Assembly (NCBI RefSeq): GCF_042434915.1
Contig: NZ_CP170198.1
Span: 3,100,001 to 3,164,000 of the forward strand
Reading direction: 5' to 3'
Source of the DNA: Aquimarina sp042434915
GTDB lineage: Bacteria > Bacteroidota > Bacteroidia > Flavobacteriales > Flavobacteriaceae
DNA: 64,000 nt
Part shown: positions 53,255 through 63,183 of the stretch, in pieces
Layout: every line of letters begins with the position of its first letter
Numbering within the stretch: position 1 is the first letter of the stretch
The notes under the pieces: generated by a model
What the model was told of the DNA's origin: nothing
Databases searched by the model: none
The model's input: the letters and a program-made list of their open reading frames with translations, nothing else
Program-made: the position numbers and the translations under genes

Positions 53255-53605
53255 TTATGCCTTTCTTTTTACCAATGCATAAAAATCATTTTCTAGTGCT
53301 AGATAGCCTTGATCATATACAAAATAATATACATTTCCTGTTTTGGTAGTATATATACTGGTGAAGAGGTCAAAATCAAAATTTTGAGCAATGAGTTTAC
53401 TTTTTGGTACTCTAATTTTTTCATCTGGATTTAGATGCTGTAGTACTCTATAGTTTTTTCGCAAGCGATTGTTGACTGTGCGAATTAGATTGGTAGTATC
53501 TTTGTTAAGTTTGTTGTTAAACGCATTACGACAGTAATCACTACAAAATTTTTTATCTCTACGACCTATTATTTTTTCCCCACATTCGGGACATTTTTTT
53601 TCCAT
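53255..53605 (-). CDS. Small Zn-binding protein (CxxC...CxxxC)
   Basis: The 116-residue protein begins with a zinc ribbon: Cys5, Cys8, Cys21 and Cys25 in CPECGEKIIGRRDKKFCSDY and the following residues. A basic helical segment follows (RNAFNNKLNKDTTNLIRTVN), then a C-terminal beta domain (GNVYYFVYDQGYLALEND). Similar small proteins are common in Bacteroidota and unnamed. A nucleic-acid-binding role is possible but not shown. It is separated from the deacetylase gene by 52 bases on the same strand. Confidence 0.82.
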   Translation of the reverse strand: MEKKCPECGEKIIGRRDKKFCSDYCRNAFNNKLNKDTTNLIRTVNNRLRKNYRVLQHLNPDEKIRVPKSKLIAQNFDFDLFTSIYTTKTGNVYYFVYDQGYLALENDFYALVKRKA

Positions 53606-53657
53606 ATAGTATACCCAATAGCGACTCGAAGATACAATAAAATATTAGCTATAAAAA

Positions 53658-54560
53658 TCAGTCAAACAAATGTTTAGCTACACGATAGGTGTTGGCATGT
53701 GCCTCTATAATTGTTTTTATATCTGGAGAGTATCCTCCGCCCATCGAACACATTATAGGTATTTGGTGTTGTTTTGAAGTAGACAATACGAATCGATCAC
53801 GCTCTTTGCAACCAGCAAGCGTACAGTTTATTTTACCAAGTTTGTCACTTGATAGGATATCCACACCCGATAAATAAAAGATAAAATCAGGTTGTTGATC
53901 CTGTATTAATTTGGGTAAAGTTTCTTTTAAAATTATTAAATATTCTGTATCAGTTGTCGTATCGGGTAAAGCAATATCAAGATCAGAAATTTCCTTTTTA
54001 AAAGGATAATTTGAGGCGCCATGCATCGAGAATGTAAAAACAGTAGGATCCTTAGCAAAAATTTCTGCGGTTCCGTTTCCTTGATGTACATCTAGATCTA
54101 CAATTAGTATCTTTTCAATGTTATGATATTTTTGTAAATATTTTGCAGCTACAGCTTGATCGTTTAATAGACAAAAAGCTTCTGCACGATTGCTATAAGC
54201 ATGATGGGTACCTCCTGCAATATTAAAGGCTACTCCGTATTGCAATGCAAATTCTGTAGCCTTAATGGAGCCATCGGTAATTAACAATTCTCGATCTATC
54301 AAAGCTTTAGTCAATGGAAAACCAATTTTTCTAACAGCTTTTGCGTCGAGAGTAAGATTGAGTAATTGTGTGACATAATCTTTACAGTGTGTTGCATAGA
54401 TCAAATCAAGACTTGGATAATCAGGCAAAAAAAAATTTGAATTTGTACAAGTGCCTTCATACAATAATTGCTTTGGTAACAGCTCGTACTTTTGCATAGG
54501 AAAACGATGTCCCTCTGGCAATGGATGAGTGTAGATGGGATGATAGGCAATCTTTAGCAT
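53658..54560 (-). CDS. Histone deacetylase-family protein
   Basis: The 300-residue protein has the arginase/deacetylase fold. The tandem-His motif is in AGGTHHAYSNRAEAFCLLND, and the zinc ligands are in IVDLDVHQGNGTAEIF and a later Asp in FYLSGVDILSSD. GGGYSPDIKTIIEAH is near the C-terminus. Bacterial members deacetylate small substrates such as polyamines, acetoin-related proteins or lysines. The substrate cannot be assigned here. It follows sodA by 73 bases, with a hairpin between them. Confidence 0.9.
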   Translation of the reverse strand: MLKIAYHPIYTHPLPEGHRFPMQKYELLPKQLLYEGTCTNSNFFLPDYPSLDLIYATHCKDYVTQLLNLTLDAKAVRKIGFPLTKALIDRELLITDGSIKATEFALQYGVAFNIAGGTHHAYSNRAEAFCLLNDQAVAAKYLQKYHNIEKILIVDLDVHQGNGTAEIFAKDPTVFTFSMHGASNYPFKKEISDLDIALPDTTTDTEYLIILKETLPKLIQDQQPDFIFYLSGVDILSSDKLGKINCTLAGCKERDRFVLSTSKQHQIPIMCSMGGGYSPDIKTIIEAHANTYRVAKHLFD

Positions 54561-54584
54561 ACAGAAAAGAAAAAGTTATAATGC

Positions 54585-54615
54585 AAAAGAGACATCACTG
54601 TGATGTCTCTTTTTA
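54585..54615 (-). terminator. Terminator after sodA
   Basis: AAAAGAGACATCA pairs with TGATGTCTCTTTT around a 3-base loop. The T run on the minus strand is only four bases. Confidence 0.65.
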
Positions 54616-54633
54616 TACATATTGAATAGCTTC

Positions 54634-55242
54634 TTATTTATTTTCAGCATATCGTTTCGCTACTTCTTCCCAATTAATAACATTAAAAAATGCATTAATA
54701 TAATCAGGGCGACGGTTTTGATAATTTAAGTAGTAAGCATGCTCCCATACGTCAATACCTAAGATCGGTGTACCACCACAGCCAACTTCTGGCATTAAAG
54801 GGTTATCTTGATTTGGCGTTGCACATACTTCTAGTTTTCCACCTTTATGAACACATAACCAAGCCCAACCAGATCCAAATTGAGTTCCAGCAGCATTAGA
54901 AAATGCATCTTTAAAAGCTTCAAAAGAATCAAAAGCAGCATCAATAGCTTCAGCAAGTTCTCCACTTGGTTTACCACCACCATTTGGAGACATTACTTTC
55001 CAGAATAAACTGTGGTTGTAAAAACCACCACCATTATTTCTAACAGCTTTGTTAGAAAGATCGAGATTGATAAGAATGTTTTCTATAGTTTTTCCTTCTA
55101 GATCAGTACCTTCGATAGCTGCATTAAGTTTACTTGTGTACCCCGCATGATGTTTGCCATGATGGATTTCCATTGTTCGTGCATCTATATTAGGTTCTAA
55201 AGCGTCAAAAGCGTAGTTTAATTTCGGTAATTCGAATGACAT
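54634..55242 (-). CDS. sodA: Superoxide dismutase, Mn-type
   Basis: This enzyme dismutates superoxide to oxygen and peroxide. The 202-residue protein has metal ligands in MEIHHGKHHAGYT, FYNHSLFW and DVWEHAYYLNYQNRR. GGGFYNHS (Gly where Fe enzymes have Gln) and NQDNPLM (with the Mn-type Gln) point to a manganese or cambialistic enzyme. No signal peptide is present, so it is cytosolic. Metal choice is inferred from these two positions. Confidence 0.93.
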   Translation of the reverse strand: MSFELPKLNYAFDALEPNIDARTMEIHHGKHHAGYTSKLNAAIEGTDLEGKTIENILINLDLSNKAVRNNGGGFYNHSLFWKVMSPNGGGKPSGELAEAIDAAFDSFEAFKDAFSNAAGTQFGSGWAWLCVHKGGKLEVCATPNQDNPLMPEVGCGGTPILGIDVWEHAYYLNYQNRRPDYINAFFNVINWEEVAKRYAENK

Positions 55243-55490
55243 AATATACTTTTTAAGTTAAAAAATAATAAGTTCAAATTTAACAATTAGTGATAGGATT
55301 TAAAACTATTAACTGTTATAAATTGTTTAAAATAAAAAATCCTTACTAATCAACTCGTTAGTAAGATTACACAGCAGAATTTTTATAGAATAAATGTAAA
55401 AATTGAAAGGATCTCGGCTAGTTTTTTGTATAATAGTTTAACTATTTGTAGATAGGTGATCAGTGTTTAGTATTTTAGTAAAAAAAACAT

Positions 55491-58400
55491 TTGAAATCAG
55501 TCTCTTCTTTTACTGTTTATAATGCTGCTGCGGGTGCAGGTAAAACGTACACATTGGTTCGCGAATACTTGATACGCCTAATAACAGCAGAGTACAAAGA
55601 TGCATATAAGAACATTTTGGCAATAACATTTACCAATAAAGCTGTTGCCGAAATGAAAGAAAGAATTCTAGAATCATTGGTAGGTATCGCAGCAGTCCCA
55701 ACTTCTTCAAAATATGAGGGTTTAGTGAATGATTTGGTTAAGCATACGGGGCTTGATCCAATAGAACTTCAACAAAAAGCATCTCGAATTCTTAAAAGTA
55801 TTTTACATAATTATGCAGCTTTTGATATTGTAACCATCGATACTTTTACACACAGAGTAATTCGCACTTTTGCACATGATCTTAACATCCCTATCAATTT
55901 TGAAATTGAGATGGATACAGAAAGCCTAGTTAATGAGGCAGTAGATGCTGTTGTCGCAAAAATAGGAGAGGACACTGTACTTACAGAAACTATTTTGAAT
56001 TTTGCATTTGAGAAATTAGATGATGATAAAAGTTGGGATATTGCTATTGAACTCAATAAAATTGCTAAACTTCTTTTTAGTGAAAATGATAGAGAACACC
56101 TTGAGAATTTAGCAGATAAGACCCCACAAGATTTCAAAAACTTTAGACAGTTTTTACAAAAAAAACAAAAAGTAGTATTAAAAGAAATCAATACGCTTGC
56201 CAACGAAGTACTTTCATTGATAACTGCTAGTGACTTAGAGCCTGTAGATTTTAAAGGAAAAGATGGGTATATTCCTTCGCATTTCAAAAAAATGGCACAA
56301 AAAAATGTTGCCGTTGACTATAAAGCCGGATGGAAACAAGAGATAGAAACCACAGATTTTTATACCAAAACATTAGCGCAATCAAAAAAAGATAGTATCG
56401 ATGAGATTCGACCCTTTATAATAAGTGCATTCTTAACTACCAAAGACTTATTTTATGAGCAGAAGCTACTTAAAAACATTCTAAAAAATTTGGTGCCCTT
56501 ATCAATTTTGAGTGCGATACATAAAGAACTAACTATTATTAAGAAGGAACGAAACATTTTACTTATTTCAGAGTTTAATGAAATTATAAGTGGTGCTATA
56601 CAAGATCAACCCGCACCCTTTATTTACGAACGATTAGGAGAACGATATAGAGATTATTTTATCGATGAGTTTCAAGATACCTCATCGCTGCAGTGGACAA
56701 ATTTGATTCCGTTAATCGACAATGCAATAGCCACAGAAACTTTAACAGGTAAAAGGGGAAAACTAACTATTGTTGGGGATGCCAAACAAGCTATCTATCG
56801 ATGGCGAGGGGGCAAGGCAGAACAATTTATAGCGCTATCCAAGGAGTATAATCCATTTTCAACCTCAGATAAGGAGGTTCTCAACTTGCCGACTAATCAT
56901 AGAAGTTGTGCTGAAATTATAAAATTCAACAATTCATTTTTCACCTATTTATCAGAGGAATTTAATGATGCAAACCATACAGATCTATATAAACAGGGTA
57001 ATAAACAATTGACTAATTCAAAATCTGGAGGATTTGTTAACCTTTCTTTTATAGAGGCTAAAAATGCTGAAGAGGAAAACGAGTATTATCCCGAGGCTGT
57101 TTTTAATACGATCATAGAGCTTCAGCAAAAAGGATATGTACTTAGTGATATTTGTATCTTAACACGTCGACAAAAAGAGGGAACACATGTAGCTGATTAT
57201 TTAACCGAAAAATCGATTCCTATAATTTCTTCAGAAACGCTGTTGATTAATAAAGCTCCCGAAGTCAGGTTTATTATCGCTATGCTAACGTGGAGTTTAC
57301 ATCCTTGGGATTTAGTTACAAAAGTAGAGCTTTTACATTTTATAACAACCCGATATGATGTTCAAGACTCACACAACTTTATAAAAGAAGCCGTACATAC
57401 TGCACAAGAAGAATGGTCAATTCTTTTGACAAGATTTGATATCCTGTTTGATTTTAATCAATTACTAAAGCTTCCATTTTATGAGGTGGTTGAATATATA
57501 ATTGATGTCTTCGAGTTACAAAAATCAGGGGGTAGTTATATCCAGTTTTTTCTGGATACAGTTTTTTCATATCAACAAAAATACGATGAAGGAGTACTGG
57601 GTTTTCTTTCCTTTTGGAAGTTAAAAAAAGACAAATTGAGCATTGTGGCTCCAGAGGGTGAAGATGCTGTACGAATCATGACAATTCATAAATCAAAAGG
57701 CTTAGAATTTAAATGTGTTATATATCCCTATGCCAATATAGATATATATAGAGAAATAGAACCTAAGATATGGTTTCCTTTTTCAAATAGCAATACAGCA
57801 TTTAGCGAAGTATTATTAAATTATTCCGCAGAAATATCAGAATATAGCTCGCACGGAAAAATTTTGGTTGACCAAAGAAAGTCGCAACTAGAACTTGATG
57901 CTTTTAATATTTTATATGTCGCACTCACACGAGCAGAAGAACAGCTTTATATATTATCAAAGTATGAAGTAAATGCTAAAGGAGTACGAAACTCAAATAA
58001 ATTTTCAGGTAAACTAATAGGATATTTAGAACAATTAGGTAAATGGAAGTCAGATAAGTTGGAGTATACATTTGGAGACTCAAAGCCATTTATTAATACT
58101 ACTATAGCAAAAACCTCTCATAACATACGATCTAACGTTAACTATTATGCGAACAGAGATAAAAATGTTCAGTTAATTACAAAATCGGGACGAACTTGGA
58201 ATACAAATCAAGAAATAGCTATTGAAAAAGGAAATGTATTACATAACATGATGTCGAAAATCAAGTATATGGAGGATCTGTCTATGGTGCTAGAAGAAGC
58301 TATTGAAGAAGGCTTAATCACAAAAAGTGATCAAAATGAAACACAAAAAAAACTAGAAGATATAATTTCCCACCCTGAATTATCAAAATTTTATAGCAAA

Positions 58401-58637
58401 TCGTATAGTATTTACAATGAAAAAGAAATTTTTTCTAAGGGAAGGTCCTATCGTCCAGATCGTATCGTTATTAAGGATAAAGAAGCTATTATAATTGATT
58501 ACAAAACCGGTTCATATGCTGGAGCCCACGAAGATCAAGTACATGATTACGGGGAAGTTATGAAAAAAATGGGGTACAATATAGCTAAGATGATATTGAT
58601 TTATATACATGATTCAATCAAAGTTAAATACATATAA
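55491..58637 (+). CDS. AddA-like UvrD helicase with C-terminal nuclease
   Basis: The 1048-residue protein is an SF1A helicase fused to a RecB-type nuclease. It uses a TTG start: a stop lies in frame 12 bases upstream and the TTG restores the usual N-terminus MKSVSSFTVYNAAAGAGKTY. Walker A GAGKT is at 15-19, then LAITFTNKAVAEMKERIL, DEFQDTSSLQW, GDAKQAIYRWRGG, the motif V/VI blocks TIHKSKGLEFK and VALTRAEEQLY. The C-terminal nuclease has RPDRIVIKDKEAIIIDYKTG. Its expected partner, an AddB-like nuclease, is two genes downstream. Role: processing double-strand breaks for recombination. Confidence 0.9.
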   Translation: MKSVSSFTVYNAAAGAGKTYTLVREYLIRLITAEYKDAYKNILAITFTNKAVAEMKERILESLVGIAAVPTSSKYEGLVNDLVKHTGLDPIELQQKASRILKSILHNYAAFDIVTIDTFTHRVIRTFAHDLNIPINFEIEMDTESLVNEAVDAVVAKIGEDTVLTETILNFAFEKLDDDKSWDIAIELNKIAKLLFSENDREHLENLADKTPQDFKNFRQFLQKKQKVVLKEINTLANEVLSLITASDLEPVDFKGKDGYIPSHFKKMAQKNVAVDYKAGWKQEIETTDFYTKTLAQSKKDSIDEIRPFIISAFLTTKDLFYEQKLLKNILKNLVPLSILSAIHKELTIIKKERNILLISEFNEIISGAIQDQPAPFIYERLGERYRDYFIDEFQDTSSLQWTNLIPLIDNAIATETLTGKRGKLTIVGDAKQAIYRWRGGKAEQFIALSKEYNPFSTSDKEVLNLPTNHRSCAEIIKFNNSFFTYLSEEFNDANHTDLYKQGNKQLTNSKSGGFVNLSFIEAKNAEEENEYYPEAVFNTIIELQQKGYVLSDICILTRRQKEGTHVADYLTEKSIPIISSETLLINKAPEVRFIIAMLTWSLHPWDLVTKVELLHFITTRYDVQDSHNFIKEAVHTAQEEWSILLTRFDILFDFNQLLKLPFYEVVEYIIDVFELQKSGGSYIQFFLDTVFSYQQKYDEGVLGFLSFWKLKKDKLSIVAPEGEDAVRIMTIHKSKGLEFKCVIYPYANIDIYREIEPKIWFPFSNSNTAFSEVLLNYSAEISEYSSHGKILVDQRKSQLELDAFNILYVALTRAEEQLYILSKYEVNAKGVRNSNKFSGKLIGYLEQLGKWKSDKLEYTFGDSKPFINTTIAKTSHNIRSNVNYYANRDKNVQLITKSGRTWNTNQEIAIEKGNVLHNMMSKIKYMEDLSMVLEEAIEEGLITKSDQNETQKKLEDIISHPELSKFYSKSYSIYNEKEIFSKGRSYRPDRIVIKDKEAIIIDYKTGSYAGAHEDQVHDYGEVMKKMGYNIAKMILIYIHDSIKVKYI

Positions 58638-58836
58638 AATAATGTATTTTTTTATACGATATATCCTTTTTGACTAAAATTATAGTATACTTGTAACAAA
58701 ATTTTAAAAATAAATTTGTGAATTTGTCGTTTATTAAGTCAAATGAAATATGTTTTTAAAACTAAACTTTACTAGATAAAACTGCTTTGATGGCTTGTAA
58801 ACAGTGATAGATACTGGCCTTTTAAGAAAAATTTAT

Positions 58837-58844
58837 TAGTTTTG
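58837..58844 (+). promoter_or_regulatory. -7 box for the OmpA-family gene
   Basis: TAGTTTTG fits TAnnTTTG, with CTG (near TTG) 20 bases upstream at 58814-58816. The leader to ATG 58912 is about 60 bases. Confidence 0.5.
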
Positions 58845-58911
58845 TCTTTGACAGTAATTTTTAACATATTACATTTGCTCTAATTAACACTTAAAAATTA
58901 AATTATTGAAT

Positions 58912-60312
58912 ATGAAACATCTTAGCAGATTTTTAGTGGCTTCGTTATTAGTACTTGGGTTTAGTACTGCGAATGCACAAGATCAAAACAACCCTTGGGC
59001 AGTATCGATTGGCGTTAATGCTGTTGACATATTTCCTACCGGAGGAGATTTACTCACGCAAGGAGAAATTTTCGACGAGTATTTCAATGCAGCTGATCAT
59101 TGGAATATCCTTCCTTCTGTATCTAAAATATCTGTTGGCAGATACATAGGTGATGGATTTACCTTTACTGTAGGTGGTACAGTTAACAAAATTGAAAATG
59201 CTGGAGAAAATCCTTTTACAGGAGAAGATATATCTGTGGGTGATTTATCTTACTATGCTGCAGACGGTATGATCTCTTACAGTTTTAAAAATATTTTAAA
59301 CACTAAGTGGTTTGATCCTTATTTAGGTGTTGGTGGTGGATATACTTGGTTGGATGATATTGGTGCAGGAACTTTAAATGGTTCTTTAGGTTTCAATTTT
59401 TGGTTAACCGAGAATTTGGCATTGAACGTACAGTCTACATACAAGCATGTATTCGAAGAATATGACGTAAGTAATTATCCTCCAACACACTTTCAGCATT
59501 CTGCAGGTCTAACTTTCGCATTTGGTGGGAAAGATACTGATGGTGACGGAGTATATGATAAAGATGATGAGTGTCCAGAGGTTCCTGGTTTAAAAGAATT
59601 TAATGGATGTCCTGATACTGATGGTGACGGGATTACAGATGGTAAAGATGACTGTCCAGATGTTGCAGGTACTGCAGAATTTAACGGATGTCCTGATACT
59701 GATGGTGATGGAGTATCTGATCCTAATGATGAGTGTCCTACTGTTGCTGGTTTAGCTGACCTTAATGGTTGTCCTGATGCTGATGGTGATGGAATTGCTG
59801 ATGCTAAAGACGGTTGTCCTAACGAAGCTGGTCCTGCTGCGAATAATGGATGTCCTTACCAAGATAAAGATGGTGATGGAGTATTAGATAAAGATGATAA
59901 CTGTCCAGATGTTGCTGGAACAGTAGCAAATAATGGATGTCCTGAAGTAACTGAAGAAGTTCAAAAAACTTTAAATGAGTACGCTAAGACTATCTTATTT
60001 GACTTAGGTAAATCTTCTATACAGAAACAATCTTATGGTGTACTTAATGATATCGTTGGTATCTTACAAGAATATCCAAACTCTAAATTTACTGTAGAAG
60101 GTCATACTGATAGCTCAGGTAGTAACAAAACTAACCAGAGATTATCTGATGCTAGAGCTAATTCTGTTAAGAATTACTTAACTGAAAATGGTGTAGATCA
60201 GTTTAGATTATCAGCAGTTGGGTATGGAGAAGACAAGCCAATCGCTTCAAATAAAACTAGAGCTGGTAGAGCTCAAAACAGACGTGTTGAAATCAACTTG
60301 GTAAAAGAGTAA
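58912..60312 (+). CDS. OmpA-family outer-membrane protein with thrombospondin type 3 repeats
   Basis: The 466-residue protein starts at ATG 58912 (a TTG six bases up is less likely), with a signal peptide ending at FSTANAQ. It has a beta-barrel domain of about 25-200, five calcium-binding thrombospondin type 3 repeats (about 208-347; DTDGDGVYDKDDECPEVPG type) and an OmpA peptidoglycan-binding domain (about 355-466; ILFDLGKSS, VEGHTDSSGS, NRRVEINLV). It anchors the outer membrane to the cell wall. It has its own promoter and a strong terminator. Confidence 0.94.
   Translation: MKHLSRFLVASLLVLGFSTANAQDQNNPWAVSIGVNAVDIFPTGGDLLTQGEIFDEYFNAADHWNILPSVSKISVGRYIGDGFTFTVGGTVNKIENAGENPFTGEDISVGDLSYYAADGMISYSFKNILNTKWFDPYLGVGGGYTWLDDIGAGTLNGSLGFNFWLTENLALNVQSTYKHVFEEYDVSNYPPTHFQHSAGLTFAFGGKDTDGDGVYDKDDECPEVPGLKEFNGCPDTDGDGITDGKDDCPDVAGTAEFNGCPDTDGDGVSDPNDECPTVAGLADLNGCPDADGDGIADAKDGCPNEAGPAANNGCPYQDKDGDGVLDKDDNCPDVAGTVANNGCPEVTEEVQKTLNEYAKTILFDLGKSSIQKQSYGVLNDIVGILQEYPNSKFTVEGHTDSSGSNKTNQRLSDARANSVKNYLTENGVDQFRLSAVGYGEDKPIASNKTRAGRAQNRRVEINLVKE
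59533..59946 (+). repeat. Five tandem thrombospondin type 3 repeats
   Basis: Units of about 26-28 codons encode D-x-DGDG...D...D-x-CP...G-CP. The DNA is also repetitive (ACTGATGGTGA-type runs), which could promote repeat-number change by slippage or recombination. Confidence 0.85.
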
Positions 60313-60340
60313 TTTCAGTAACACACTGTTATAATAAACC

Positions 60341-60374
60341 AAAGCGTCCCGATTTAATCGGGACGCTTTTTTTA
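60341..60374 (+). terminator. Terminator after the OmpA-family gene
   Basis: AAAGCGTCCCGAT pairs with ATCGGGACGCTTT around a short loop, followed by a T run. Confidence 0.9.
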
Positions 60375-60441
60375 TATTATTTTTATTCGTTATTCATTAT
60401 TTGATTACCTTCATCCATTACAAGTTAATGGGCTATATTAC

Positions 60442-63177
60442 ATGAAAACATTTCTACAGGAAGTCGTACAGGCGATAGATTTAGAAAAAAATAATGTCGC
60501 TGATCTTATTTTTGTGGTTCCAAGTAAAAGAGCGGGGTTGTTTCTCAAAAAAGAAATACGCTCGTTTTATGAAGATCGTACATTTTTTGCACCTCAGATT
60601 TATAGTATAGAAGAGTTTATAGAAAAAGTCTCAGGTTTAAAATCTATAGATACAATTGCTACACTTTTTCAATTCTACGAAACGTATTTGAAAACATATC
60701 CTGAACAAGAAAAAGAAAGTTTTGACAACTTTAGTACTTGGGCACAAACACTTATTCATGACTTTAATGAAATCGATAGATACTGTATTGATCATACTGA
60801 TTTTTTCTCTTATTTATCAAGTATACAAGATATTAATCACTGGTACCTTCAAGAAGAAAAGACAACCTTGATTCAAAACTATATCTTGTTTTGGCAGAGT
60901 TTATACGGGTATTATCAAAACTTTAGAAGTGAACTAATACATAAGAAAAGAGGTTATCAGGGTTTGTTGTATCGCGAAGCAGCTTCCTGCATTCAAGACT
61001 ATGCTAATCAAGAATTAAGAATGCATGTATTTCTTGGCTTTAATGCACTTAACAATGCAGAGCAACAAATTTTTCAATATTTATTGAGCGTCAATAAAGC
61101 TAAAATATTTTGGGATGCTGATAGTTTTTTTATGAGGAATAACTATCATGAAGCTTCCTTATTTCTTAGAAACTATAGGGACTCTTGGGAGTATTATAAA
61201 AAGCAACCTTTTCAATGGATTGCAGAACATTTTGATCATGAAAAAAACATAGACATAATAGGTGTTCCAAAAAATATTGGTCAAGCTAAGTACGTAGGTG
61301 AACTTATTACCCAATTGCCTAAGGATGCATTGCAAAACACAGCAGTCGTTTTGGCTGACGAATCGCTACTACTACCAATACTTAATTCATTACCTTCTGA
61401 TTTACCGGCATTAAATATTACAATGGGAATGCCACTTAAAGAGGCTCCTATAGCTGCTTTTTTTGAACATTTATTTGAGTTCCACAAAACATATCAGGAT
61501 AAAGGTGGATATTATAAGCAAATAGTAAATATTTTGAGTGCTCCCGCTGCATTTTGGCTGTTGGGAGCTGAAACAACTTCGATAATTAATAGGATTACTC
61601 AAGAAAACCTTGTCTATGTAACCGTCGATTCATTGAGTGATATAGTAGCATTTGAAAGTAAAAGTAGGATACAGCTTCTTTTTAAACCTTGGAAAACTGT
61701 CGATGCTGCACTAAAACAATGTTCACTCCTAATAAATACAATTAGGGAAAAATTAAATCCTGATGATAATGCGCTAGAATTAGAATACAGCTATCACTTT
61801 CACTTAATTTTTAATAAACTTCAGAGTTTACATGCAGATTTCTCACATTTAACCACAATTAGCGCTCTACATAGATTGTATAGGGATCTCTTATCTACAG
61901 AAACTATAGATTTTAAAGGAGAACCGCTTCAAGGGCTGCAATTAATGGGTATGTTAGAATCTCGTTGCTTGGATTTTGAAACCATCATCTTAACTTCGGT
62001 TAATGAAGGCATTCTACCTGCCGGAAAAAGTACAAATTCATTTATACCCTTTGATCTCAAGAAAGCATATAATTTGCCTACTTACAAAGAGAAAGATGCA
62101 ATTTACACGTATCATTTCTATAGATTACTTCAGCGAGCCAAGCATGTGTACCTTCTATATAATACAGAAAACGAAGGTATTGGTGGAGGTGAAAAAAGTA
62201 GATTTTTGCATCAATTGATTTTAGATACTTCTGCAAAGCATCATGTCAAAGAAAATATACTCATATCCAATGTTCCGAAAATTATAAATACTCCTATACA
62301 GTTCAATAAAACTCAGGATTGTATAGCATCTATACAAAAGCTAGCCAGTTATGGACTATCACCTTCATCATTAACAACGTATGTAAGAAACCCTATCGAT
62401 TTTTACTATAGATATGTATTAGGTATTAAAGAGACCGAGGAGGTTGAAGAAACCGTAGCGGCAAATACACTAGGAACGGTTATTCATAATACACTAGAAA
62501 ATTTTTATAAACCGCTGGAGAATCATTTACTCCAAGAAAATGATATTCAGAAAATGATTTTGCAAGTCGATCAAGAAGTGGCAGATCAATTTAAAAAAGA
62601 ATATGGGGATTTAGATATAAAAGGAGGAAAAAATCTTTTAATTTTTGAGGTTGCAAAGCGCTATCTTTTAAAGTTCCTTACATCCGAATTAGAACTGATC
62701 AGGTCTGGTAATGAGCTTAAAATAATTCTAATCGAACAGTCGCTAAAGGCCAAAATAGATATTGCAGAGCTGGGAACAGATATTTATGTAAAGGGAAAAG
62801 TTGATCGAATAGACCAATTAAATGGTGTTACTCGAATTATAGATTATAAAACTGGAAAGGTTACTAAGTCAGATGTTACGTTGATGGGATGGGATGGTTT
62901 GACTGATGAATATGCGAATAGTAAAATTATCCAGATATTAACGTATGCATTGATGCAACAAAAAGTTGGAGAAGTACAAGTGCCTTTTGAAGCAGGTATT
63001 ATTTCTTTTAAAAACTTAAAGGAAGGCTTTTTGAAATTTGGCACAAAGCAAAGTATTCGAGGCAAAATAGAAAATGAAATTAATCAAGAAACATTGAATG
63101 TTTTTGAAGAACAATTGAAAAACTTAATCACCGAGATTTTTTCGGTAGAGATTCCTTTTATAGAAAAAGAAGTTTAA
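60442..63177 (+). CDS. AddB-like PD-(D/E)XK nuclease
   Basis: The 911-residue protein resembles AddB of recombination helicase-nucleases. The N-terminal VVPSKRAGLFLKKEI has the degenerate P-loop area of the family. The middle has LQLMGMLESRCLDFETIILT and NEGILPAGKSTNSFIPFD, and the C-terminal nuclease (about 700-830) has VKGKVDRIDQLNG and IDYKTGKV. The AddA-like gene is two genes upstream, with the OmpA gene between. No [4Fe-4S] Cys cluster of the Firmicutes AddB kind is evident. The next gene starts six bases after its stop. Confidence 0.85.
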   Translation: MKTFLQEVVQAIDLEKNNVADLIFVVPSKRAGLFLKKEIRSFYEDRTFFAPQIYSIEEFIEKVSGLKSIDTIATLFQFYETYLKTYPEQEKESFDNFSTWAQTLIHDFNEIDRYCIDHTDFFSYLSSIQDINHWYLQEEKTTLIQNYILFWQSLYGYYQNFRSELIHKKRGYQGLLYREAASCIQDYANQELRMHVFLGFNALNNAEQQIFQYLLSVNKAKIFWDADSFFMRNNYHEASLFLRNYRDSWEYYKKQPFQWIAEHFDHEKNIDIIGVPKNIGQAKYVGELITQLPKDALQNTAVVLADESLLLPILNSLPSDLPALNITMGMPLKEAPIAAFFEHLFEFHKTYQDKGGYYKQIVNILSAPAAFWLLGAETTSIINRITQENLVYVTVDSLSDIVAFESKSRIQLLFKPWKTVDAALKQCSLLINTIREKLNPDDNALELEYSYHFHLIFNKLQSLHADFSHLTTISALHRLYRDLLSTETIDFKGEPLQGLQLMGMLESRCLDFETIILTSVNEGILPAGKSTNSFIPFDLKKAYNLPTYKEKDAIYTYHFYRLLQRAKHVYLLYNTENEGIGGGEKSRFLHQLILDTSAKHHVKENILISNVPKIINTPIQFNKTQDCIASIQKLASYGLSPSSLTTYVRNPIDFYYRYVLGIKETEEVEETVAANTLGTVIHNTLENFYKPLENHLLQENDIQKMILQVDQEVADQFKKEYGDLDIKGGKNLLIFEVAKRYLLKFLTSELELIRSGNELKIILIEQSLKAKIDIAELGTDIYVKGKVDRIDQLNGVTRIIDYKTGKVTKSDVTLMGWDGLTDEYANSKIIQILTYALMQQKVGEVQVPFEAGIISFKNLKEGFLKFGTKQSIRGKIENEINQETLNVFEEQLKNLITEIFSVEIPFIEKEV

Positions 63178-63183
63178 TTACGT

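Noticed and set aside
59533..59946. Regular repeats resembling a CRISPR array
   Set aside because: They are in frame within a protein and encode thrombospondin type 3 motifs; spacing and sequence are not CRISPR-like.
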